A DNA stretch of 64,000 nt from Paenibacillus lactis (lineage in GTDB: Bacteria; Bacillota; Bacilli; Paenibacillales; Paenibacillaceae). Under the pieces are notes generated by a model that did no database searches, had not been told where the DNA came from, and saw only the letters and a list, made by a program, of their open reading frames with translations. The position numbers and the translations under genes are program-made. The stretch is taken from NCBI RefSeq assembly GCF_017873605.1, contig NZ_JAGGKI010000002.1, forward strand, positions 310,001 to 374,000, given 5' to 3'. Positions 24,750 to 33,050 of the stretch are shown one piece after another; the first letter of the stretch is position 1, and each line of letters starts with the position of its first letter.

Positions 24750-26135
24750 TCACGCTCCTGCAGCACGATACGGAGGGAAGCCGAGCGTGATAACTGCGCC
24801 CCCCTCCTTGCGGTTGGCAGCCATGATCAGTCCGCCGCAGCGCTCGACAATCGCCCGTGCGATGGCCAAGCCGAGACCGGATTCCCCGTTCTTCCCCTTT
24901 ACGAACCGGTGGAAGAGGTATGGAAGGAGCTCCTCGGCGATTCCCTCCCCGTCATCGGAGACGGACAGCACCACCCGTCCCTTCTCAATGCCGGCGTGGA
25001 TGTAAATATGCTTACTGGCGTGCCTTGCGCCGTTAGTGACGATGTTCAGGAGAGCCTGCAGCAGCTTATCGCGGTCCGCATATACGATTAATGTTTCGTT
25101 CTTGGCATAGGAAAGATGCACGGACAACCCCTTCTTGACGAGGACCGGATTGATCCTCTCGACGGCTTCTTCCACCAGCTCTTTCAGGTGGACGGGAGCC
25201 GCCCGGAAAATATCCTCCTCGCTATCCAGCTTCGCCAGCAGGGTCATTTCAGTTACGATATTTTTCATTCGGCTGCTTTCGCTCATGATGATGTCCAGCC
25301 CCTTGCGGATATCCTCCCCTTCGAACACGCCATCCCGGATGCCTTCCGCATATCCGGAGATCGACATGAGCGGCGACTTCAGCTCATGGGAGGCATTCTG
25401 GAAAAATTGCTTCTGCACATGGCTATACCGCTCCAGCTCGTTCGCCATTTCATGGACGGCTTCCGCCACAATGCCGATTTCTCCCGGAGCGCCCACTCGC
25501 CGGACCTCCGAGAACTGACGCTCCTTCACCTTCTTCAGCTCTTCCCGAAGCAGCATGAGCGGCTTGATCAGCTTTTTCGTTATAAATAGACTTAGGATCA
25601 GCATCATGACCGCCCCGGCGCCGAAGACGAGCAGCAGCCGTCCCAGCAGCGCCTGCTCGATCGCCTTGATCTTGCTGATCGGCGTGATCAGCGTAAGCGT
25701 GCCTTGAGGCACCGAGGTAACCTCCGTAAGGAAGAGATCATCTTTCAGCATCTGTCGGACCGTCAGGCCTTCGGCAATCCCGACAGATCGGCCCTCGGTA
25801 CCCTTGATCGGGGCTGCTTCCGCCGGGACCGCCGCAGGAAGCGGCATGGAGCTGACCACATTTCCCTGCATGTCCGTAATGACGGCAGCCACGTCGACGA
25901 TCGGGTAAGTGGAAATCCCGCTCGCCATTGCCAAAGGGGCTTCTTCAATCGGAATCTGCTTCTCAGCCGCGCTGACCAAAGTTGCTGTCATTTGAGCTCC
26001 AATGGACTGCATGTCTTTCCGCTGCGTTCCGATGAAATGGTCAAGAAGCACGTAATGGATGATCACCGCCGTCACTGACAGAACCGCGATCAGTGATATC
26101 GCAAACGCCAGATTAATCTGATGCACCAACTTCAT
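24750..26135 (-). CDS. Membrane sensor histidine kinase (two-TM, HAMP)
   Basis: The 461-residue kinase has TM1 at about 8-30, an extracytoplasmic sensor of about 125 residues (contains VAAVITDMQGNVVSSMPLP, PAS/Cache-like) and TM2 at about 165-187 (LLLVFGAGAVMMLILSLFI). HAMP follows at about 188-240. The HisKA box is FFQNASHELKSPLMSISGYAEGI (His about 248). The ATPase domain has DRDKLLQALLNIVTNGARHA, SDDGEGI and GESGLGLAIARAIVERCGG. It overlaps the response-regulator gene by 4 bp. The pair sits divergently from a secreted protein gene, the usual arrangement for an envelope-sensing system controlling its neighbour. The signal is unknown. Confidence 0.88.
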   Translation of the reverse strand: MKLVHQINLAFAISLIAVLSVTAVIIHYVLLDHFIGTQRKDMQSIGAQMTATLVSAAEKQIPIEEAPLAMASGISTYPIVDVAAVITDMQGNVVSSMPLPAAVPAEAAPIKGTEGRSVGIAEGLTVRQMLKDDLFLTEVTSVPQGTLTLITPISKIKAIEQALLGRLLLVFGAGAVMMLILSLFITKKLIKPLMLLREELKKVKERQFSEVRRVGAPGEIGIVAEAVHEMANELERYSHVQKQFFQNASHELKSPLMSISGYAEGIRDGVFEGEDIRKGLDIIMSESSRMKNIVTEMTLLAKLDSEEDIFRAAPVHLKELVEEAVERINPVLVKKGLSVHLSYAKNETLIVYADRDKLLQALLNIVTNGARHASKHIYIHAGIEKGRVVLSVSDDGEGIAEELLPYLFHRFVKGKNGESGLGLAIARAIVERCGGLIMAANRKEGGAVITLGFPPYRAAGA

Positions 26136-26851
26136 GGCAATATCTCTCCTCCTTCGGCCCGCATTCGGTATCCGTGTCCCCAGATCGCCTCGATCGGCAG
26201 CTGCTCCACCTTTTTCCGTAGACGTTTGATCAGATGGTCGACCGCACGGTCACTGCCGAAATAATCATCCCCCCATACGGAGGTCAGCAGCTCGTCCCGC
26301 GTAAACGCGCGATTCGGATGCTCGGCGAACACCCGGAGCATCTCGAACTCCTTGTTGGTCATATCCACTTCAGCACCGTCCCAGAATACGCGCCGCTCGT
26401 CCGGCAGCAGCCGGAGACGGCCGTTCGTAATCCCTGCAGACATGGACGCAGGCTGGAAAGCTCCGCCTGTATGATTGAGTTTATACCACCGGCTCAGCTG
26501 CCGTTTGATGCGGGCCACCAGTTCGCGGGGGCTGAACGGCTTCACCATGTAATCGTCGCTTCCGAGCTCAAGCCCCAAAATTTTGTCCACTTCGCTGTCC
26601 TTGGCGGAAATCATGATGATCGGCACTTCGGCCTCCGTACGAATTCGCCGGCACAGCTCGAAGCCGTCCATGCCAGGAAGCATAATGTCGAGCACCCACA
26701 TATCCGGCGGATTCGTCCGCCACAGCTCCCAGGCCTCCTCAGCAGTTCCAAGACCGACCGTCCTGTAGTTTTCCTTACGCAAGTAGGCCTCCACCAAGTT
26801 ACGGATATGCTGGTCATCGTCAACGACCGCAATCAGCACATTTGCATTCAT
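26132..26851 (-). CDS. OmpR/PhoB-family response regulator
   Basis: The 239-residue protein has a receiver domain with acidic pair VVDDD (about 9-13), phospho-acceptor Asp in MWVLDIMLPGMDGFE (about 55), MISAKDSE and DDYMVKPFSPRELVARI (Lys about 107). A winged-helix output domain follows at about 140-235, including RRVFWDGAEVDMTNKEFEMLRVFAEHPNRAFTRDELLTSVWG and SDRAVDHLIKRLRKKVE. It probably binds DNA as a head-to-tail dimer. The first gene of a two-gene operon with the kinase. Probable target: the secreted-protein gene that starts at 27012 on the other strand. Confidence 0.9.
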   Translation of the reverse strand: MNANVLIAVVDDDQHIRNLVEAYLRKENYRTVGLGTAEEAWELWRTNPPDMWVLDIMLPGMDGFELCRRIRTEAEVPIIMISAKDSEVDKILGLELGSDDYMVKPFSPRELVARIKRQLSRWYKLNHTGGAFQPASMSAGITNGRLRLLPDERRVFWDGAEVDMTNKEFEMLRVFAEHPNRAFTRDELLTSVWGDDYFGSDRAVDHLIKRLRKKVEQLPIEAIWGHGYRMRAEGGEILP

Positions 26852-26945
26852 TTCATGTACCTCCGGGCTTTATCTTCTCCCAGTATACCAAGCGGCGGTC
26901 GGCGAATGGGAAATGCCATTATTTTTCCACAAAAGCACCAACGTT

Positions 26946-26979
26946 CTGCCAATGCCGATCTGTAAATTGGAAGCTGTAA
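26946..26979 (+). promoter_or_regulatory. 14-bp-phased direct repeats before the secreted-protein gene
   Basis: CTGCCA (26946), CTGTAA (26960) and CTGTAA (26974) recur at exact 14-bp spacing, 33 bases before the start codon. OmpR-type regulators bind direct repeats, but their usual phasing is 10-11 bp, so the assignment is tentative. Confidence 0.35.
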
Positions 26980-27011
26980 GACAACTTATCCCCCAAAAAA
27001 GGAGTGTTACG

Positions 27012-27902
27012 ATGAATCACAAGCATGTTTTCGGCAAGCTGGCCCTTTCGGCCGCTCTGCTTGCGGCATCCGCCGGCACGGCCCATGCCTCCGCAGACTC
27101 GTCTACGACCGATCGATCCCTTCACAATGTGAAGATATACCACACGGAAGCCGGTCCGGTCGCTTCCTCCGTTCGCATACTGCCTGATCCGCTGGAGCTG
27201 GCCAAGCGGTACGCACCGGAGACGCTGAAAGACTGGGAGCAGGCGCTGGAGAAATACAAGAAGCTGGCCGTAGCGGAAGGGAAGGCCCTCTTCATTACGG
27301 CCGAAGCCGCTCCTTTCGAATCGGATCCGGAAGCACAAGGAAAGCCTGCGGCCATCCGCGCAGCAGCCGTTGCAGCAGTTAAAGCGCTGGACATTCAGGG
27401 CCAAGACATCAAGGAATTGAAAGAGGCTGCGAAAACGGTTGAAATTACAAAGATCCTGGGAGATTCAGAGATCTTGGGAAATTACGAGATAAAAAGTGAT
27501 GCCGGCCTGGTACATGTCGCGAAACCGAGCGATATCGCGGAACAGGGTTTCCCTAAGCAATGGGTGAAAACGATCATACGGCATGAGCTTAAGTCCGATG
27601 ATACGGCTAGCGACACAATCGTCTCCCCTATAGAAGCGAGCATTGCTATCAAAGCGGCAGCAGCCGTATCTCCGGACGGTATCCCTATTGAAGCAGCTCC
27701 AGGCCACCATAAGGAATTTAAGGCCGTCAAACTTACCGAGAGCGATATCGCATTCATCGAAGCGCGAATGGAGCTTGCAGAAGCCGTGGAATCGAAGGAT
27801 TCCGCAGCCATCAAGAACGCGCTGGCCCACCTTCTTGAGCAGTACAAGGCACAAATCACCCAACTGGAGCTGAAGGCTGCGAAGGAAGATGCCGGGCGAT
27901 GA
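27012..27902 (+). CDS. Secreted Ala/Lys/Glu-rich protein of unknown function
   Basis: The 296-residue protein begins at 27012, placed by AAAAAAGGAG 8-9 nt upstream. The signal peptide is MNHKHVFGKLALSAALLAAS.., cleaved near AHASA. The mature part is hydrophilic and rich in Ala, Glu and Lys. Two internally similar helical sections end in LEKYKKLAVAEGKALF and LAEAVESKDSAAIKNALAHLLEQYKAQITQLE. No enzymatic motif or anchor was recognised. It is divergent from the two-component system and followed by a terminator-like hairpin. Probably an envelope or exported protein controlled by that system (inference from position). Confidence 0.75.
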   Translation: MNHKHVFGKLALSAALLAASAGTAHASADSSTTDRSLHNVKIYHTEAGPVASSVRILPDPLELAKRYAPETLKDWEQALEKYKKLAVAEGKALFITAEAAPFESDPEAQGKPAAIRAAAVAAVKALDIQGQDIKELKEAAKTVEITKILGDSEILGNYEIKSDAGLVHVAKPSDIAEQGFPKQWVKTIIRHELKSDDTASDTIVSPIEASIAIKAAAAVSPDGIPIEAAPGHHKEFKAVKLTESDIAFIEARMELAEAVESKDSAAIKNALAHLLEQYKAQITQLELKAAKEDAGR

Positions 27903-27939
27903 ATAGCCTTTAGGAAACGATAAACTAAAATTCAAGAAC

Positions 27940-27966
27940 AAGCCCTGCCCGGGTTGGGCAGGGCTT
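27940..27966. terminator. Hairpin between convergent genes
   Basis: AAGCCCTGCCC (27940-27950) and GGGCAGGGCTT (27956-27966) form a perfect 11-bp stem with a 5-nt loop. The flanks are T-containing rather than strong U-runs on both strands. It probably ends the secreted-protein transcript on plus and may also serve the YdjC operon on minus. Confidence 0.6.
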
Positions 27967-27967
27967 G

Positions 27968-28146
27968 GCTTGGCGGACCCGGCAGGCTTGATGCTTGGCC
28001 CAGGCCAGGCAGTCGTTATAGCTGACCCGCTTCAGGATGGCTTGCTTGCTGGACCCGGAAGTTCTGTTGGAGAGCCTAGGCTTGGCAAGTTTGTTGGCAG
28101 GTCTGGCCGGGCAGAGGCTGCTTGCTGGATCCGGCAAGTTGTTGGC
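27968..28146. repeat. Degenerate 20-27 bp repeats in a G/T-skewed intergenic region
   Basis: Three degenerate copies share the pattern GCTTGCTGGACCCGG: 27968-27986 (GCTTGGCGGACCCGGCAGG), 28044-28070 and 28120-28146 (GCTTGCTGGATCCGGCAAG then TTGTTGGC). Between them short TTGGC and CAGGC words recur. The plus strand is strongly G/T rich. Open frames across it in either direction have no ribosome site and no recognisable domain. Function unknown. Confidence 0.5.
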
Positions 28147-28223
28147 TGGACTAATGTCATGCAGGCTTGGGTGTGTCGGCTGGCCGAATTCGGCGACCAA
28201 GCTTGCCAGACTCCAGCGCCCGA

Positions 28224-29147
28224 TTACGATTTCTTGGCCAGCACCTTGACCAGCTTCATCGCCGACCGCATGCGGGGACGTTTCAAGTGCGCCTCGACAT
28301 ACCGGTAATCCGTCAGGATTACGCCGGCATCCCGCATCCCGTAGGCAAAATCATCGTCAAACAAAAGCTTGAACTCCCACACCCGCTTCTCCCAGTTCGG
28401 AATATTCGCCTCCATCCAGTCATCCTCCACTCCCGGATGGACATAGGTTTCGCATACGCCTTCCGGCAGCCGATACAGTCTGGCAATGATCGATTGCTTG
28501 AAGCTGTCGTACGTCTCCCCCTCCAGCTTGGCGAAGGGATGCGAGAGCAAATAATCCGGAATCGGAACCCCGAAGGTATCGGCTAAGCCCGATGCCAGCG
28601 CTACCGGCCGCTCGATGTTCGGCAGGGAGCGGAGCAGGGAGTCCTCCGGATCGATATAGCGGAAGAGCCGCACCGGGAGTTTCCAGCGGGAGGTCTTCCA
28701 CAGCATCTGAGGGATGAGGCTGCGCCCCGTCTCTATCCCGTACAGGCTCCCCATATGATTATCGACATGGCTAATCCGGATCCCTGCCCTGCGGGCGAGC
28801 CGGTACTGGGCTTCCAGTTCCTTGAGCACCGCTCCAGCCTCAGCGCCTTGTTCGAACTCGCGGACCGTCCGGTATTGGTAGCCTTCGGCATCATGAAGCG
28901 AGGAATGTCCGGTCAGGCTTCGCCATCGCAAGGCTTCAAATTCGCTGGTCATCGTCAGATGCAGACCCACATTGGCCTGATTCCTGCGCGATGCCCAGGC
29001 TGCCGCCTCCTCGAATCCGGGGGCAACCGTCATAATAGTGGCCGATGATGCCTTATTCTCTTCAAGCAGGTGCTGGATGGCCTGATTCATCGGCCCGCTC
29101 TGCCCGAAATCGTCACAATTGATGATCAATCTTCGCTCCATGCTCAT
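28224..29147 (-). CDS. ChbG/HpnK (YdjC-fold) family deacetylase-like protein
   Basis: The 307-residue protein has the family hallmarks: RLIINCDDFGQSGPMNQAI at the N-terminus (Asp-Asp metal site, about 11-12), NVGLHLTMTSE (His about 63), and ISHVDNHMGSLYGI (metal-binding His, about 127-131). VCETYVHPGVEDD comes near the C-terminus. Members are metal-dependent and include the chitooligosaccharide deacetylase ChbG. The start overlaps the symporter gene by 35 bp, and GGAGG precedes the ATG at 29147. It is coupled to a GPH-type sugar symporter, so it probably processes an acetylated sugar or glycoside taken up by that transporter. Confidence 0.85.
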   Translation of the reverse strand: MSMERRLIINCDDFGQSGPMNQAIQHLLEENKASSATIMTVAPGFEEAAAWASRRNQANVGLHLTMTSEFEALRWRSLTGHSSLHDAEGYQYRTVREFEQGAEAGAVLKELEAQYRLARRAGIRISHVDNHMGSLYGIETGRSLIPQMLWKTSRWKLPVRLFRYIDPEDSLLRSLPNIERPVALASGLADTFGVPIPDYLLSHPFAKLEGETYDSFKQSIIARLYRLPEGVCETYVHPGVEDDWMEANIPNWEKRVWEFKLLFDDDFAYGMRDAGVILTDYRYVEAHLKRPRMRSAMKLVKVLAKKS

Positions 29148-30441
29148 GCACGCCTCCGATCGGTTTAGAAAATTCGATTTTGGTAAGGAAGGATACGAGG
29201 AATGAAACGACCAGCAGGCATAGCGGAACGACGCTCATTAAATAACGGAAGGTCGATTCCGGATCGCTTCCCGGGTTGTCGCCGCTTTCATATCCAAAGA
29301 TGATGCCGACCACCCAGAAGGCAAGCGCGGAGATCAGACCGCTCGAACGCGTAATAAACCCGCTCACGGACGTGTAGATCCCCTCCCTCCGCAAGCCTGT
29401 TCGCAACGCATCCTCATCGATGATACTGCCGCTGACAACGGCCGGGGTCACCAGAAAGCCGGCAAGCCCGAAGCCGACGCCGATGCCGGCCAAGATGCCG
29501 CTGACCAGGTTAAAGCCGAACCAGAGCGGAATGACCGACAGACCGTATATCGCCAAGGACAGCCGCCAAGCCTTCACGCCGTCCATGCTGCGGATGATCC
29601 GGTACCAGACGAACACGAGCGGAATGACCGATACAAATACCGACGCCAGCAGCAGCGACACCTGGTCGTCAGGAATCTTCAGCACATATTTGGCATAGAA
29701 GGGAATCGTCGAGCTAATAAGCCCGTTCACCGTCTGTGCGAACGAATTCGAGATGTTGAATACCCAAAATTTCTTGTTGCGGAGCGTTTCCCGGAATGCC
29801 GCGCCAAGCGGGAGCGGGTCTGCTTCCCGATAAGCCTCCAGCTCCCGGACGCTCATCATGCATATGAACATGAACGCGCCGAACAGCACCGCATATAGGA
29901 TCGCCATGTTCGAGAACCCCATCGCATCGTACAGAATCGGCGTCACGGCCGTACCGATCAGCAGAGCAACGACTTGATAGCCCTGCTGCACCGCCGAAGC
30001 CTTGGCACGAAGACGGTCGCCCCGGAACAGCTCCGGAAACAATGCCCCGTAATTGACCCACAGCACCGTCGCTACCGCCTCGTAGAGAATTAGGGTTATC
30101 AGAAACCACGTAAAAAGTCCGTTCTGCCCAAGTCCCTCCGGCGGGGAAAATACGAGCACAAAGGTGAGCATAAACAGCGGAATCGCGCCGAACACCCACG
30201 GCCTGCGCCTTCCGAATCTTGTCTTCGTCCGATCGGACCAATACCCCATCAGCGGATTATTGACCGCATCCCAGATTAGAAAAACCGTCCGTGCCAGAGA
30301 TGCCAGCCCAATTCCCAATCCCAGCTGATCCACATAAAAGAAGATGTAAAAGGAGCTGAACGCCTGGCTCGGCACCATCATGGCAAACATCCCGAGCGAA
30401 AATGAATACGGCGAATTGACCCAACTGCGCTTCATGCGCAT
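29113..30441 (-). CDS. GPH-family sugar:cation symporter (MelB-like MFS)
   Basis: The 442-residue membrane protein has about 12 predicted helices. Family landmarks are FYVDQLGLG, VFLIWDAVNNPLMGYWSDRTKTRFGRRRPWV (loop 2-3, about 54-84), FPELFRGDRLRAKASAVQQ and a central loop. GPH symporters import melibiose, glucuronides or pentosides with H+ or Na+. The start is either ATG 30441 or ATG 30435; a GGTGGGGGG run fits 30435 slightly better by spacing. The YdjC-type gene overlaps its 3' end, giving a two-gene operon. Substrate unknown. Confidence 0.85.
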   Translation of the reverse strand: MRMKRSWVNSPYSFSLGMFAMMVPSQAFSSFYIFFYVDQLGLGIGLASLARTVFLIWDAVNNPLMGYWSDRTKTRFGRRRPWVFGAIPLFMLTFVLVFSPPEGLGQNGLFTWFLITLILYEAVATVLWVNYGALFPELFRGDRLRAKASAVQQGYQVVALLIGTAVTPILYDAMGFSNMAILYAVLFGAFMFICMMSVRELEAYREADPLPLGAAFRETLRNKKFWVFNISNSFAQTVNGLISSTIPFYAKYVLKIPDDQVSLLLASVFVSVIPLVFVWYRIIRSMDGVKAWRLSLAIYGLSVIPLWFGFNLVSGILAGIGVGFGLAGFLVTPAVVSGSIIDEDALRTGLRREGIYTSVSGFITRSSGLISALAFWVVGIIFGYESGDNPGSDPESTFRYLMSVVPLCLLVVSFLVSFLTKIEFSKPIGGVHEHGAKIDHQL

Positions 30442-30629
30442 CCCCCCACCAAAGGTCCATCCTGGAATGGACGATATTGGTGTACAGTATTCGCCGCAGC
30501 CTGGGTTTATACCTGCTCACGCGCCCGGGGCCCGATTATGAGCAAAGCACTTGCCAAATGAGTCTCGCGGGACCCTTCTCTTATACCGGCTTGCCGCTTC
30601 AGGCCTGCTGTAACAACAGGAAAAGAAAA

Positions 30630-30669
30630 GCCGCTTCGCCAAGACCGGCAGGTCTTGAGGCGAAGCGGC
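30630..30669 (-). terminator. Terminator of the drug exporter/TetR operon
   Basis: GCCGCTTCGCC (30630-30640) pairs with GGCGAAGCGGC (30659-30669), and the inner AAGACC/GGTCTT extends the stem. On the minus strand it is followed by TTTTCTTTTCC. It is 17 bases past the TetR stop. Confidence 0.85.
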
Positions 30670-30685
30670 ATGGTTACCGCGAATG

Positions 30686-31312
30686 CTATATGGTTGAACG
30701 GTCTACAAACAGCGGATCCACAAAGCTTCGGCAATATTGCTCGGCAATCTGCTCCGCGCTGTATCCCATGTCGCGCAGGAACAAGATAATATCCGCACGC
30801 GGCAGCGAGGCCATCATGACGGAAGTAAACTGCGGATCCACGGGCATCAGAACGCCTTGTTCCGCCGCATCCTCAAGCAGAGTCTTGATCTGCAGCCGCA
30901 GATAGGTGAAGGGCGGATTTTCGCACAGATGATTCTTGGTTTCCTCCAGCCTGTCGGAGGTCAGCATCACCCGAAGCCACTCCAAATCCTCATTAAAATG
31001 CAGGATCACGCGGGTGATAATCGTCCGAATCCGGACGGCGACCGGTTCATCACTGTTGCGAAGATACTCATCCAACTCCTGCAGGAACCGATCGATTTTC
31101 GCTTCCATCAAGGAAAAGCATATCTTGCTCTTGCTTGGATAACGGCGATAGAGCGTGCCTTGACCGATCCCGGCCGTTTTGGCCACCTGATGCATGGATA
31201 CGTCCTCGACCCCGTATTTATTAAACAACGCTTGAGCCGTATCCAAGATTTTTTGACTCAATTCGTCATTCTCTTTTTTGCTCAGAATGCATGCATCCTT
31301 TCCCATCGACAC
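30686..31312 (-). CDS. TetR/AcrR-family repressor of the adjacent drug exporter
   Basis: The 208-residue protein has a TetR N-terminal domain at about 17-65 (LSQKILDTAQALFNKYGVEDVSMHQVAKTAGIGQGTLYRRYPSKS). The helical effector domain ends in DIILFLRDMGYSAEQIAEQYCRSFVDPLF. It follows the exporter gene after an 8-base gap, so translational coupling is likely. No strong ribosome site supports the GTG at 31312, and ATG 31306 is an alternative. Two strong palindromes over the operon promoter (32801-32849) are its probable operators, giving autorepression relieved by a transported drug. Confidence 0.85.
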   Translation of the reverse strand: MSMGKDACILSKKENDELSQKILDTAQALFNKYGVEDVSMHQVAKTAGIGQGTLYRRYPSKSKICFSLMEAKIDRFLQELDEYLRNSDEPVAVRIRTIITRVILHFNEDLEWLRVMLTSDRLEETKNHLCENPPFTYLRLQIKTLLEDAAEQGVLMPVDPQFTSVMMASLPRADIILFLRDMGYSAEQIAEQYCRSFVDPLFVDRSTI

Positions 31313-31320
31313 AGGAATCT

Positions 31321-32775
31321 TTATGCGGCGGACCGTTCCTGTTCAGAAGGCGTAGATGCGCGTTTCACGAACAGACCCAGCACCAATGCGGCAATTGCCA
31401 GAACAAGCCCGGTGATGAAAGCACTATGAAGGCCGGCTATCATACTCTCGACCGGATTCAGATCCCCGGTTGTCACGACATAATTTTTAGCTCCTGCTGT
31501 CATGATGCTTATAAACAGCGCCATACCGACGGCCCCCGCTACCTGCTGAAGAGTATTCATAATCGCGGTTCCGTGCGGGTACAGCAGTCTCGGCAGCTGA
31601 TTCAGAGCCGTTGTTTGGGCAGGCATCATGACCATGGATATACCTATCATCATCATAACATGAAGGAAGATGACATAACCACCCGTCCATGAAGCGTTAA
31701 CGCGCGAAAACAGGAAGATGGCAATAACTAACAGGACGAGTCCCGGAATGACCAGCACTCTCGGCCCAAACTTGTCGAACAGCTTGCCCGTGATCGGCGC
31801 CATCAGTCCGTTGATAATACCGCCCGGCATCATGACAAGGCCGGCTGCCAGCGCCGTCATTCCCAGTGCATTCTGCAAGAACAGCGGCAGCATGATCATC
31901 GTGGAGAACATGCTCATCATCAGCACAAGCATCAGAATCGTCACCAGCGAGAACATCGGATATTTGAAGGTACGCAGGTCCAGCATCGGCTCCTTCATGC
32001 TCAGCTGACGCCATACGAAGAGCAGCAGGCTGATAGCCCCGGCCGCGATGCACCAAATAACCACCGGATCCGACCAAGAGCCTTCTCCGGCACTGCTAAA
32101 GCCGTACACGATGCCCCCGAAGCCGATCGTCGACAGAATGATGGAGATGAAATCGACCTTCGGTTTCGTAAGCTCTGTTACATTTTTCAAAAACATAGCT
32201 GCAAAAATAATGGAGAACGCAGCCAGCGGCATAACGAGGTAGAACAACCAGCGCCAATTGAGCGCGTCAACAATCAAACCGGACAGCGTCGGTCCAATCG
32301 CCGGGGCGGTCATAATGACAAGCCCGATCATCCCCATGGCGGCTCCGCGGTTTTGGGGCGGATAGATGCTGAGGATCGTATTCATCAGCACCGGAATCAT
32401 GAGACCCGTTCCGACTGCCTGCAAAATGCGGCCGGTCAGCAGCACCCCGAATACTGGAGCGAACCCGCATATAATGGTCCCGACAAGAAATAGCGACATC
32501 GCGCCGATAAACATCTGCCTTGTCGAAAACCACAGTTGAAGCAGCGCCGTGATAGGCACGAGAATGCCGACAACGAGCATGTAAGACGTGGACAGCCATT
32601 GCACCGTCGCCTCACCGATGCCGAACTTCTCCATCAAGCTTGGAAACGCGATATTCAGCAGCGTCTCATTCAAGATCGAGACGAACGCGCCGATAATCAG
32701 CGCGGCGACGATCGGTCCCCTCTTTATCTTGCTTAAATCAATTTTGGCCGAACTCGGCCCCACTCCCATATCCAA
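31321..32775 (-). CDS. DHA2-family (14-TM) multidrug MFS exporter
   Basis: The 484-residue membrane protein shows DHA2/EmrB-QacA features: SILNETLLNIAFPSLMEKFGI (helix 1), WLSTSYMLVVGILVPITALL, GRILQAVGTGLMIPVLMNTI and RGAAMGMIGLVIMTAPAIGPTLSGLI (motif C, about 150-175). It ends with two extra C-terminal helices. The start is TTG at 32775, because AAGGAGG lies 8 nt upstream; an in-frame TTG at 32808 lies inside an operator and has no site. It forms an operon with the TetR gene. The pump probably uses proton exchange; drug range is unknown. Confidence 0.88.
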   Translation of the reverse strand: MDMGVGPSSAKIDLSKIKRGPIVAALIIGAFVSILNETLLNIAFPSLMEKFGIGEATVQWLSTSYMLVVGILVPITALLQLWFSTRQMFIGAMSLFLVGTIICGFAPVFGVLLTGRILQAVGTGLMIPVLMNTILSIYPPQNRGAAMGMIGLVIMTAPAIGPTLSGLIVDALNWRWLFYLVMPLAAFSIIFAAMFLKNVTELTKPKVDFISIILSTIGFGGIVYGFSSAGEGSWSDPVVIWCIAAGAISLLLFVWRQLSMKEPMLDLRTFKYPMFSLVTILMLVLMMSMFSTMIMLPLFLQNALGMTALAAGLVMMPGGIINGLMAPITGKLFDKFGPRVLVIPGLVLLVIAIFLFSRVNASWTGGYVIFLHVMMMIGISMVMMPAQTTALNQLPRLLYPHGTAIMNTLQQVAGAVGMALFISIMTAGAKNYVVTTGDLNPVESMIAGLHSAFITGLVLAIAALVLGLFVKRASTPSEQERSAA

Positions 32776-32800
32776 AAATGTATCCTCCTTATCTCTATAT

Positions 32801-32849
32801 ACGGACAATTGTCCGTTAGCGTGGTATTATTCTAACGGACAATTGTCCG
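32801..32849. promoter_or_regulatory. Two palindromic operators of the exporter operon
   Basis: ACGGACAATTGTCCGT (32801-32816) is a perfect 16-bp palindrome. CGGACAATTGTCCG recurs at 32836-32849. Centres are 34 bp apart. The distal copy fills the spacer between the -35 and -10 boxes and the proximal copy lies just downstream of the start site, as expected for a TetR repressor. Confidence 0.85.
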
Positions 32850-32857
32850 CAAGTCAA
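32829..32857 (-). promoter_or_regulatory. Sigma-A promoter of the exporter/TetR operon
   Basis: On the minus strand TTGACT (32852-32857) and TAGAAT (32829-32834) are separated by 17 bp, and that spacer is occupied by the palindromic operator. Confidence 0.75.
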
Positions 32858-32893
32858 ACTGAAATTTAAAATTTTACATATTCTTTACAAAGA

Positions 32894-32932
32894 AAGGGTA
32901 TGTCCGGCCTCCACCGGCCCGGACATACCCTT
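32894..32932 (-). terminator. Terminator of the Ugp-like operon
   Basis: AAGGGTATGTCCGG (32894-32907) and CCGGACATACCCTT (32919-32932) are perfect 14-bp arms around an 11-nt loop. The minus-strand flank TTTCTTTG is U-rich. It lies 119 bases after the stop of the phosphodiesterase gene. Confidence 0.7.
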
Positions 32933-33050
32933 AACCATTCGTATTCCATTTGATTCAACTCCAAACCCGCTGTCGGCCAAACGAGGAGTAGAGAACAACT
33001 TGCTTACATGCTGGAAGCTCTTCAGGTTCTCTGCAAACACTGCAAATGCT

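Noticed and set aside
27925..28308. Open frames on both strands across the skewed repeat region
   Set aside because: No ribosome sites; products follow the repeated GCTTG words and match no family.
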